From: Eubacteriales bacterium
GTDB taxonomy: Bacteria; Bacillota; Clostridia; Oscillospirales; Oscillospiraceae
DNA: 47,272 nt
Assembly: GCA_030539285.1 (NCBI GenBank)
Contig: JAUNSH010000019.1
Location: 1-47,272, forward strand
Reading direction: 5' to 3'
Under the pieces are notes generated by a model. That model was not told the DNA's origin, made no database searches, and was given only the letters and a program-made list of their open reading frames with translations. Below, piece after piece: positions 23,480 to 31,137 of the stretch. A program made the translations under genes and the position numbers. The first letter of the stretch is position 1; every line of letters starts with the position of its first letter.

Positions 23480-25214
23480 ATGGCGCAAATTGCGTGTGGG
23501 GAACTGCGGATCATTGCTGACACGGGCTGCGTGACGGCACAGCTGGGCACGATGCCGCTTCTGCGGGAGCCTGCCCCTCTATACCTTCTTTATGATGAGG
23601 GGGGGGCAGACCTTTTCTTCCGCAGACTTTCCGCAGGAAGCGGCACAGGCGGACCTGCCCCAGGGAACGCTGCTGACCCTTTGCTCCCATCCGTCCATCT
23701 ACGATGTCCGGGTGGATCTTCGCACGGTGCAGGGAGAGATCGCGGTTTCCTATACGATCAGTGCCCGCTGGCCCGAGGGAATCCCCGGTAACACCTGGAT
23801 CTCCTTCCCCTGGCTTTCCGCACTGGCCTTGCCGGAAGCGGAAGAACGCTTTCCTTCCGCACCGACGTCCAAACGCTGCGGGGACAGCAGCATGCAGCTG
23901 AAGGGCTTCTGCTTCCCGCCTTATTGCCTTGAACGCAGGGACGGCACCGGCCTTGGAGTCTATTTTCCGGTAGCGGCAGCCAATCTGACCTGGGACGTGT
24001 GCAAAAACGCGGAGCTGGGCAGGATCACCAACCGGAAAATGCTGGAAAATCACCGTCTGAAGCTTCGGCTGGCGCAGACACCTGCCATGGTCGCGGACCT
24101 GCGCCTTTGGCCACTGACCCGGGGCTGGCAGGAATGTTTCACACGGTTTCGTGGAGAAGTGCGGCGGGATGTGGACTTTTCGCAATACCGGCGTCAGGAC
24201 CTTGCGTGGATCCGTGACTGCGCCCTGGTTCATTTTACCTATGCTTTCGGTAAGGAATTTATGGATGCTTCCTCCGGCAGGCCGGATCTTCAGCGGCTGC
24301 TGGAGCAGGGCGCTGAATTCGGCGGCTACGATGCTCTGATTCTGTGGCATGAGTACCCCCGTTTGGGCGTAGACGGCCGCACCCAATGGGACTTGTTTGA
24401 GGACTATCCCGGGGGCCTGCCCTATCTCCGGGAGCTGATCGCCCAAGCCCAGGCCAAAGGCGTCAGAGTGGTGATCCCCTTTAAGCCATGGGACCGTTCC
24501 CCGGAAGAAAACGACAGACAGACGACCCACCGGATCGCCGATCTGATGCGGCAGCTGGATGCTGACGGCATTTTCTTTGATACCATGAATACTGTTCCGG
24601 CACCCTTCCGAAGAGCCATCGACGAGCGGCGGCCGGGGGTGGTGTTCATGGTGGAATCGGAACCCTGCGAGCAGCGGGCGATCGAATCCATCACCTGCTC
24701 CTGGAACCAGTACCATACGGAGCCGTCCATGCCTGAGGCGAACTTGCTTCGGTTCCTGTTCCCGGAACAGACACGGTTCGGCATAGCCCGATGGCATACG
24801 GGCAAGCTAAAGGATATGGCCATCGAACGGGCCGTGTTCAACGGAGAGGGCATAGTGATCTGGCAGGATGTGTTTGGCTGCTGGATGCCCTATTCCGAGT
24901 CCCAGAGGAGGAAAATCCTGCAGTGGAAAAAACTGCTTGGAGAATATCGGGCGGTGTTGCAAACTCCGGATGCCATACCGCTGATCCGGACAGAACAGGA
25001 ATATCTCTATGCCAATTTGTTCCGGCAGGGGGACCGGGCAATCGTGACGCTCTATAACGACGCACAGACCCCCGCGGAGGGACCACTGATTTGCGCGCAG
25101 GGCTATCGCACCGTGCAGTCTCTGCGCGGCGCGGAGGGGCTCTCTGTCTCAAACGGAGTCGTCTGTGGAAAGCTGTCCCCCGGCATTGCGGCCGTCCTGC
25201 TGCTGAGCATCTGA
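23480..25214 (+). pseudogene. TIM-barrel glycosidase-like protein, frameshifted at a G8 tract
   Basis: Translation from ATG 23480 (AAAGGAGG upstream) gives MAQIACGELRIIADTGCVTA... up to YLLYDEGG, then shifts at eight consecutive G (23599-23606). With seven G the frame would read on as EGGQTFSSADFPQEAAQADL and continue to TGA 25214, about 577 residues in all. The downstream part has a beta-rich N-terminal domain, then a (beta/alpha)8-like barrel with YDALILWHEYPRLGVDG, KGVRVVIPFKPWDRS, DGIFFDTMN and VVFMVESEP, which place acidic residues at strand ends as in retaining glycosidases. It resembles uncharacterised DUF6259-like or alpha-galactosidase-related proteins; I cannot name the family firmly. 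No signal peptide is visible. The shift could be mutation, phase variation or a sequencing error. Confidence 0.7.
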
Positions 25215-25546
25215 AATCAAAGCGGATCAGAAAACATTGTTTTTTAAAACTGTCATTCCTTCGTCAAATACAGCGAAAATGTCCGGCTTTTGCAAAAAGC
25301 CGGACGCCGCAAGCAATGCATGTGTGGCCACAAACCTTGCCGCGACAAAAGTCGCAAGCAATGCTTATGGCGCGCCATATGCGAAAAACGCTCACTTCCG
25401 CCCCGGCGGATTTGAGCGTTTTCTGCTTGTTGGGAAGCATCCCAAACCCTTTGAATCACAAGTTCCTTGTGAGCAGCGCACCTAACCGGCGCTTGTGTTT
25501 CGTGTGCAACCCTCTACGAAAACAATAATGTTATGTTAATTTGAGA
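25215..25546. other. Gene-free stretch with tandem hairpins
   Basis: No credible gene. Successive stem-loops include GTCCGGCTTTT/AAAAGCCGGAC (25279-25303), GCGAC-AAAA-GTCGC (about 25341-25354), AAAACGCTCA/TGAGCGTTTT (about 25384-25422) and CACAAG/CTTGTG (about 25459-25474). AAGCAATGC occurs twice (about 25312 and 25357) between hairpins. It separates the catabolic cluster from the recombinase cassette. Confidence 0.5.
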
Positions 25547-25575
25547 TTGACTTAATATGCGATACAGGGTATAAT
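25547..25575 (+). promoter_or_regulatory. Promoter of the XRE/KilA-N/recombinase cassette
   Basis: TTGACT (25547-25552), 17 bases, consensus TATAAT (25570-25575), 30 bases before the XRE start. Confidence 0.8.
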
Positions 25576-25604
25576 GATCACACAAAGATCAGGAGGTGAC
25601 AGCT

Positions 25605-25961
25605 ATGAATACCATCGGTGTACGGCTGCGGGAACTGCGTCAAAGTGCAAAGCTGTCCCAGGCAAAAATTGCGGCTATTGTGGGTTCCAGGCAGTCGGCG
25701 GTTGCTCGCTTTGAAAGTGGCGAGGCTCATGTCCCGGCGGATGTGATGATCCGGTACGCCGATTATTTCGATGTTTCACTGGATTACATTTTTGGTCGCA
25801 CAGACAAACCTCAGGGAAAGCTGTATGAGGGGAAAATGAAAATCGAGAAGGTCTATCCCGAGATGGACAAGTTCATCGAGATGTGCTTTGACCCCGGCTC
25901 TCCCATCAACGAACGGCTGAAAGAAACCCTTCGGGAAATGCTGAAGGAGGGGCAGGAATGA
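25605..25961 (+). CDS. XRE-family transcriptional regulator
   Basis: A 118-residue Cro/CI-type repressor. The helix-turn-helix covers residues 6-60 (LRELRQSAKLSQAKIAAIVG, SRQSAVARFESGEAHVPAD, YFDVSLDYIFGR). The C-terminal tail (MDKFIEMCFDPGSPINERLK) is probably a dimerisation or sensing helix. ATG 25605 lies 6 bases after AGGAGGTG; an upstream GTG at 25596 overlaps that site. It heads an operon with the KilA-N and recombinase genes, overlapping the former by four bases. It probably controls the cassette through the adjacent strong promoter. Confidence 0.9.
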   Translation: MNTIGVRLRELRQSAKLSQAKIAAIVGSRQSAVARFESGEAHVPADVMIRYADYFDVSLDYIFGRTDKPQGKLYEGKMKIEKVYPEMDKFIEMCFDPGSPINERLKETLREMLKEGQE

Positions 25962-26819
25962 GCAGACATACCACTACGATTACCGTTCAGGATGTTCCTG
26001 TCACAGTCATGCAAGTCGACCAAAGTGACTACATCAGCCTGACAGATATGGCAAAAGCCCGAACGGATTCTACCCGTGCGGCGGATGTGATCAAAAACTG
26101 GCTGCGCACCCGCTCCACTCTGGAATTTCTTGGCACATGGGAGGTCATGTATAACCCAGATTTCAAAGTGGTCGAATTCGACCACTTTAAGAACGAGGCG
26201 GGATTGCACACCTTTACCCTCAGCGCAAAAGAATGGATTGAAAAAACCAATGCCATCGGAATGTATGTGCAGGCGGGGCGCTACGGCGGAACCTACGCCC
26301 ACAAGGATATTGCCTTTGAGTTTGGCTCTGCCATCAGCCCGATTTTCCAGCTGTACCTGCTGAAAGAATATCAGCGGCTGAAAGATGACGAGAACGACAG
26401 ACTGAAGCTGGAATGGAACGCAAAACGGTTTCTCTCCAAAAACAATTACATCATCCACACCGACGCGGTCAAAAACTATGTGCTGCCCCAGAGTAATTAC
26501 ACCAAAAGCAACGAATGGCTTGCCTATTGCGGATGAAGCGGATCTGTTGAATGTTGCCCTGTTCGGTTGCACGGCGAAGGCGTGGCGGGAGGCAAACCCG
26601 GAGCTGGCAAAGAAAAGCAATATCCGGGACTATGCTTCTATTTCGGAACTGACGGTGTTGTCCAATTTGGAAACCCACAACGCAGAATTGATTCGTATGG
26701 GTATAGACAAGGTGGCGCGATTTGAACACTTAAGAAGAATCGCGCAGTACCAAATGCAGGTGCTTATGGAGGCCGAGCGGATTAGGGAATTGCCGGAAGG
26801 CGGTGATACATCCAAATGA
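25958..26819 (+). pseudogene. KilA-N domain protein, single-base frameshift
   Basis: Residues 1-190 from ATG 25958 include a KilA-N DNA-binding domain (DYISLTDMAKARTDSTRAAD, IKNWLRTRSTLEFLGTWE, EWIEKTNAIGMYVQAGRYGG). The frame ends at TGA 26534 after NEWLAYCG. One base fewer in TT at 26527-26528 would continue as NEWLAYADEADLLNVALFGC, and the rest runs to 26819 (AWREANPELAKKSNIRDYA, RFEHLRRIAQYQMQVL). I therefore read one gene of about 286 codons with a +1 insertion. Both ends keep ATGA overlaps with XRE and the recombinase, as expected for one coupled operon. KilA-N proteins are common in phage and mobile elements, with unclear roles in regulation. Confidence 0.8.
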
Positions 26820-28381
26820 AAGCTGTGATCTATGCACGCTACTCCTCCGACAACCAGCGGGAGGAATCCATCGAAGGTCAGATTCGGGAGTGTACCGCCT
26901 TCGCGGAAAAGAACGGCATGACCGTTTTGCGGCACTACATTGACCGTGCCTACTCTGCCAAGACGGACAACCGCCCGGAGTTCCAGCGCATGATCCAGGA
27001 CAGCAGGGAAAAGCTGTTTGACATTGTTCTGGTGTGGAAGCTGGATCGCTTTGCCCGGAATCGCTATGACAGCGCGCAGTATAAAAACATCCTGAAGAAA
27101 AACGGTGTTCGTGTGGTGTCTGCAAACGAAACGATTTCCGATTCCTCGGAGGGCATTCTGATGGAATCCATTCTGGAGGGCTTTGCGGAATACTTCTCCG
27201 CCGACCTTGCGGAAAAAGTCAGCCGTGGCATGACAGAGAATGCTTTGAAGTGCAAATTCAACGGCGGCAATCCCACCGTTGGGTATCTGATCGACAGCGA
27301 ACAGCATTTCCAGATCGACCCGGTCAAGGCACCCTTCGTTCTGAATGCGTTCAAGATGTACGATGAAGGCTCTACCATGTCTCAGATTCGGGATTATCTG
27401 AATGAACATAACGTTTGCAATAACCGTGGCGGCAAGCACACCATCAACAGCGTTGCCAAGATGCTGAAAAACCGCCGGTACATTGGCGAGTACAGCTACC
27501 GGGATGTGGTGATTCCCAACGGCATTCCTGCCATCGTCCCGGAGGATTTGTTTGAGCGGGTGCAGGAGAAAATTGAGAAGAACAAGAAGGCTCCTGCCCG
27601 ACACAAGGCCGAGGATGACTACCTGCTGACCACCAAGCTGTTTTGCGGTCACTGTGGCGCTTATATGTGCGGCGAAAGCGGCAGAGGACGGAACGGGACC
27701 GTCCACCGCTACTACAAGTGCGTGTCCGTGAAAAAGAAGCGGACGGACTGCAAAAAGAAAGCGGTCAAAAAGGACTGGATTGAAAATCTGGTCATCAGCC
27801 AGACGATGAAGTTAGTCAATGACGAGGAAACCGTCAAGGCGATTGCTGCCATGCTGCTGGATATGCAGGAACGGGAAAACACGAATCTGCCCCTTCTGAC
27901 AGAGCAGCTCCGGGAAGCCCAGCGCGGTATCGACAATCTTCTGAACGCCATCCAGCAGGGCATTTTCACAAAGTCTACCGAGAGTCGTCTGGAAGAACTG
28001 GAAGCGGCGAAAGAGGAGCTGGAAGTCAAAATTGCCAATGAAAAGCTCGCCAAGCCTAAACTGACGGAAGAACAAATCCTGTTCTATCTGCACAAGTTCC
28101 GGGTGCTGGATATGAGCAAGCAGTCCCATCGGCAGCGGCTGATTGATACCTTCATCAATCGGATTTACCTCTACGACGACAAACTGGTCATCACCTTCAA
28201 TCACAAGGATGGTGCCCAAACCATCACGCTAGGTGACATAGAAACCGCTCTTGCTGAAAAGGAAAATGGTTCGGATTTGGTTAGCTCCGGCGTACCAAAA
28301 ATGGGAAACACCAAAAGGTGTTTCCCATTTTTGATTCTTCGGGCGGGACTCGAAAGGGCGGCCCAGCCGCAGGCTGGGTAA
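26816..28381 (+). CDS. Large serine recombinase (integrase)
   Basis: A 521-codon serine site-specific recombinase, the likely integrase/excisionase of the island. The catalytic domain starts AVIYARYSSDNQREESIEGQ, with the nucleophilic Ser in RYSSDNQ near residue 10, and shows KLDRFARNRYDS. A recombinase domain follows (GYLIDSEQHFQIDPVKAPFV), then a zinc-ribbon with CGHCGAYMC and later YYKC/CKKK, and a coiled-coil rich C-terminus. The frame passes through TCCGGCGTACCAAA (28286-28299, reading SGVPK), then a terminator hairpin, and ends in an unnatural tail (GLERAAQPQAG). The last 30 or so residues therefore come from the insertion site rather than the enzyme. Confidence 0.93.
   Translation: MKAVIYARYSSDNQREESIEGQIRECTAFAEKNGMTVLRHYIDRAYSAKTDNRPEFQRMIQDSREKLFDIVLVWKLDRFARNRYDSAQYKNILKKNGVRVVSANETISDSSEGILMESILEGFAEYFSADLAEKVSRGMTENALKCKFNGGNPTVGYLIDSEQHFQIDPVKAPFVLNAFKMYDEGSTMSQIRDYLNEHNVCNNRGGKHTINSVAKMLKNRRYIGEYSYRDVVIPNGIPAIVPEDLFERVQEKIEKNKKAPARHKAEDDYLLTTKLFCGHCGAYMCGESGRGRNGTVHRYYKCVSVKKKRTDCKKKAVKKDWIENLVISQTMKLVNDEETVKAIAAMLLDMQERENTNLPLLTEQLREAQRGIDNLLNAIQQGIFTKSTESRLEELEAAKEELEVKIANEKLAKPKLTEEQILFYLHKFRVLDMSKQSHRQRLIDTFINRIYLYDDKLVITFNHKDGAQTITLGDIETALAEKENGSDLVSSGVPKMGNTKRCFPFLILRAGLERAAQPQAG
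28286..28299 (+). other. Putative attR core
   Basis: TCCGGCGTACCAAA, an exact copy of the tRNA-Arg 3' end at 5640-5653, same orientation. It lies in the last codons of the recombinase, where an integrase-adjacent attachment site is expected. The sequence to its right would be the original flank of the tRNA. Confidence 0.6.
28297..28332 (+). terminator. Terminator next to attR
   Basis: AAAAATGGGAAACACC, AAAA loop, GGTGTTTCCCATTTTT. A perfect stem with a T run starting inside the attR core. It may be the original terminator of the tRNA-Arg before insertion. Confidence 0.75.
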
Positions 28382-28404
28382 AAACAGTCCGGTGGACTGT
28401 TTTT
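28380..28404. terminator. Hairpin after the recombinase
   Basis: AAAAACAGTCC, GGT, GGACTGTTTTT: a perfect bidirectional stem-loop overlapping the recombinase stop. Confidence 0.65.
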
Positions 28405-28535
28405 AGCCCGTGGGAGAGTCCACCCAATTTCAGACGCATCCCATAGGGATGTGGATGGAATTGGGATTTGTCCGATTTCAAAAAACGCTGGTACACCGTG
28501 ATTTTTCGAAAAGTCCTATAGGAATACTCGCACCC

Positions 28536-28571
28536 AAAATGGGAAACACCTCATGGTGTTTCCCGTTTTTT
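28536..28571 (+). terminator. Second copy of the GGGAAACACC terminator
   Basis: AAAATGGGAAACACC, TCAT, GGTGTTTCCCGTTTTTT. Nearly identical to 28297-28332 and likewise preceded by an ACCCAAA tRNA-tail-like stretch. Confidence 0.7.
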
Positions 28572-28590
28572 GTTTTGGTGGCACCAAAGC

Positions 28591-28629
28591 ATCCGAACCT
28601 GATCTCGGTGGAGATTGGCTCGGATTTTT
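28591..28629 (+). terminator. Third tRNA-tail-associated terminator
   Basis: ATCCGA..GATCTC, GGTG, GAGATT..TCGGAT then TTTTT, preceded by GGCACCAAAGC. It resembles the terminator behind the tRNA-Arg at 5658-5705 (shared ATCCGAACCT and ATCTC). Confidence 0.55.
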
Positions 28630-28747
28630 CACAGGCTGGTGTAAACCTTTTCTTTTTTTGAAAAAATGGTATGATTGGGTGTGAGGTTTTGGGTGCAAAA
28701 TCGATCTATTAGGGTGAGGAACAAAAACACAAGTGAGGTGACCCAAA

Positions 28748-29302
28748 ATGGACGACAGTAAAATCATAGACCTGTTCTTTGCCAGAGACGAGGACGCCAT
28801 CCGGCACACCGACGATACCTACGGCCGGCGTCTTTACCATCTGGCGGACAACATCGTGCAGAACGGTCAGGATGCGGAAGAAAGCGTCAGCGATACCTAC
28901 ATGAAGGCGTGGGACACGATCCCTCCCCAGCGCCCGGAGCATTTCTTCGCGTACATTGCGAAAATCTGCCGTAATTTCGCACTGAAAAAGGTGGATTGGA
29001 AGAACGCCCGGAAACGGAAAGCGGAGGTCGTGGCTTTGACGCAGGAGATGGAAAGCTGCATCCCGGATACATACCGGGAGACGGAGGCGGACGCACGGGA
29101 GCTGGGCCGGATTCTGGACGCATTTCTGCGGACGCTGACGCCGGAAAACCAGATGGTGTTTCTGCGGCGGTACTGGTATGTGGATACCATCGCGGAAATT
29201 GCCGCCCGGTACGGAATCAGCGAAAGCGCCGTGCAGATGCGGCTGAACCGGACGAAAAGCAAACTGGCGGCATACCTTGCAAAGGAGGGCATCCGGGTAT
29301 GA
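28748..29302 (+). CDS. ECF-type RNA polymerase sigma factor
   Basis: A 184-residue alternative sigma factor that should direct RNA polymerase to stress or envelope genes. Region 2 is seen in RLYHLADNIVQNGQDAEESV and DTYMKAWDTIPP; region 4 helix-turn-helix in LTPENQMVFLRRYW followed by IAEIAARYGISESAVQMRLN. GAGGTG lies seven bases before the ATG. Its stop overlaps the start of the next gene (ATGA), the usual coupling of an ECF sigma with its anti-sigma. A truncated paralogue lies at 9234-9355. Confidence 0.9.
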   Translation: MDDSKIIDLFFARDEDAIRHTDDTYGRRLYHLADNIVQNGQDAEESVSDTYMKAWDTIPPQRPEHFFAYIAKICRNFALKKVDWKNARKRKAEVVALTQEMESCIPDTYRETEADARELGRILDAFLRTLTPENQMVFLRRYWYVDTIAEIAARYGISESAVQMRLNRTKSKLAAYLAKEGIRV

Positions 29303-31083
29303 AGGGGAAGGACATTTTGATGGGCCTGCAATATGTGGGCAATGATTTGATCGAACTGGCGGAGTATGGACAGTTCCCCGCAGATACCGAAAAGAAAGAG
29401 AAGCCCCGTCACAAAATTCACAGGCCTTTCCTGCTGGCGGCGCTGATCGCCCTGCTGCTGATGCTGGTGGGCTGTGCGGTGGTGTATGTTCTGAAAATGG
29501 AGAATGTGAAAATCGGAGAAGGAATCCATGAACGGGAATATTCCCGGATAGACGGTGTTTATGTAGAGGACTACCACACCATTCCCACCAATACGCTGAC
29601 GCTGGCTGGCGTAAAAGGGACCGCCCCCTATCAGGCCTGCGCTGAGTTCTATAGCTACCAGAGAGCGCATCGGACGGAATGCCTGAATCTGGACATGGAA
29701 GGACAGCTTCCGGAAGGTTTCTGGGGAGATGGTTTCCCGAAGGACTTGGATACCAAAGCACTGGAACTGGCTGAACGATATGGACTAAAGCCGGAAGGAG
29801 CGGTTCTGAATTTCCGCACCACGCGGAATCTGTGTGATGCTCTGGGCATTGAGCGGTTTGTCCGTGATCGTGAGGATATCAGCGTCGATATATCAGGTGG
29901 TGTGTGCTATGAATCCGGTAACTTCTGCCCAAATGTCGATTTCCGTTTCCCGGAGAATGGGGGAAACGAAGTTACCGGCACCACCGGGATCCTACAGTGG
30001 AACCGTGCCGACAGTTTCAGCCGGGACTATGTAACGATTGAAGACAGCGGCGATTGGTCAGAGTGGAACTATACAACCGCTTCGGGAAGTCCTGTTTTGA
30101 TCTTGTATTCTCCCAGCCAAGAGGCATCTTACATCTTCTGTGATCGCGGAGAAGCCCTGTTATCTCTGGAAATCATTGGTAATCCCGAAATACTCAGTGA
30201 AGACGGCGGCGTTGTATCCTCGGAGCTTCGGCATATGACCAGGCAGCAGCTGGAAATGGCTGCGGATACCATTGATTTTGCCATCCAGCCTAAAATTCCC
30301 ACCCAGGCCGATGTGGATGCACAGGCAGAAATCCCCCAGGAAGCAACCCAGAACGGCTATACTCTGCGGCTGAAATCTGTGGAAACCGATGGCTACGTGG
30401 TTCGGATTTTGATTGGTGTCACGGCCCCCGAGGGTACCGTGATCCCGATGGAAGGAAATCTGATTTTTGCCAATTACGGAGAAGAACTAACGCCTGCCAA
30501 TGGTTCTGCCGCAGGAGGGGGCGGCACTACCGAGACCATCGACGATGGCGATGGCAGGGACGATACCGTTGACCTTCTGTTGGTACGCTATTGTACTATG
30601 GCAGATGGCAGTGCGCCCTTTGCCATGGGAACCACATGGAATCTGTATATCGTGGATATTGTCTATTCTGATTGGGATAGCGATACCAACCGTATCATAA
30701 AAGATACCCTTGCCGAGGGAGAATGGCAGTTCTCCATTCCCTTTGATGGAGAAAATGGTGACTATCGGGAAATAGAGCTGTTATCCAGTCCCATCAACCT
30801 GAAGGCCCGAACTGGCTGGCGCGAAGATGGATCGGAAGTATTGGAATCCTTCCCGGTAACCTCAGTGAAGCTTCGCAGCCAAAGCATTGTACTGACAGGC
30901 GATGTAGGCGAAAAAACTTATGCAGATTTCTTCCACCTTCAGGGTGCGGGCTCTTACGCGGTAATGAAGGATGGCAGCCGTGTGGCAATCCTGAATCAGG
31001 ATTTCGAGGAGCCAATCAATTTGGACCAGGTAGACTATGTTCTTCTTGCTGATGGCACAAAGCTGCCGGTTCCCGAAGGATAA
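29299..31083 (+). CDS. Membrane anti-sigma-like protein with large extracellular domain
   Basis: A 594-residue single-pass membrane protein. A short cytoplasmic N-terminus (MKGKDILMGLQYVGNDLIEL) resembles the sigma-binding region of ECF anti-sigma factors. A helix near residues 42-65 (FLLAALIALLLMLVGCAVVYV) crosses the membrane and about 530 residues lie outside, with no family I can name. The true start is ATG 29299, overlapping the sigma stop; the frame is open further upstream but only as a shadow of the sigma gene. A partial paralogue at 9356-10888 shares long blocks such as LDFRTT, NYTTASGS, IPTQADV and APEGTVIP. Probable role: hold the sigma factor until the outer domain senses a signal. 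Confidence 0.8.
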   Translation: MKGKDILMGLQYVGNDLIELAEYGQFPADTEKKEKPRHKIHRPFLLAALIALLLMLVGCAVVYVLKMENVKIGEGIHEREYSRIDGVYVEDYHTIPTNTLTLAGVKGTAPYQACAEFYSYQRAHRTECLNLDMEGQLPEGFWGDGFPKDLDTKALELAERYGLKPEGAVLNFRTTRNLCDALGIERFVRDREDISVDISGGVCYESGNFCPNVDFRFPENGGNEVTGTTGILQWNRADSFSRDYVTIEDSGDWSEWNYTTASGSPVLILYSPSQEASYIFCDRGEALLSLEIIGNPEILSEDGGVVSSELRHMTRQQLEMAADTIDFAIQPKIPTQADVDAQAEIPQEATQNGYTLRLKSVETDGYVVRILIGVTAPEGTVIPMEGNLIFANYGEELTPANGSAAGGGGTTETIDDGDGRDDTVDLLLVRYCTMADGSAPFAMGTTWNLYIVDIVYSDWDSDTNRIIKDTLAEGEWQFSIPFDGENGDYREIELLSSPINLKARTGWREDGSEVLESFPVTSVKLRSQSIVLTGDVGEKTYADFFHLQGAGSYAVMKDGSRVAILNQDFEEPINLDQVDYVLLADGTKLPVPEG

Positions 31084-31102
31084 GATCCATTGTCCATATA
31101 CG

Positions 31103-31137
31103 AAAATGGGGCCGCGGCGAACCGCAGCCCCATTTGT
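31103..31137. terminator. Bidirectional terminator
   Basis: AAATGGGGC-GCGG, CGAA, CCGC-AGCCCCATTT between the convergent anti-sigma and exporter genes, with A/T runs on both sides. Confidence 0.75.

Noticed and set aside
25237-25485. Possible 82-residue protein before the XRE gene
   Set aside because: The frame covers a series of hairpins, lacks a good ribosome site and its repeats arise from the DNA stems.
25215-25546. CRISPR array
   Set aside because: The repeats are unequal hairpins without regular spacing or spacer-sized unique segments, and no cas genes are present.
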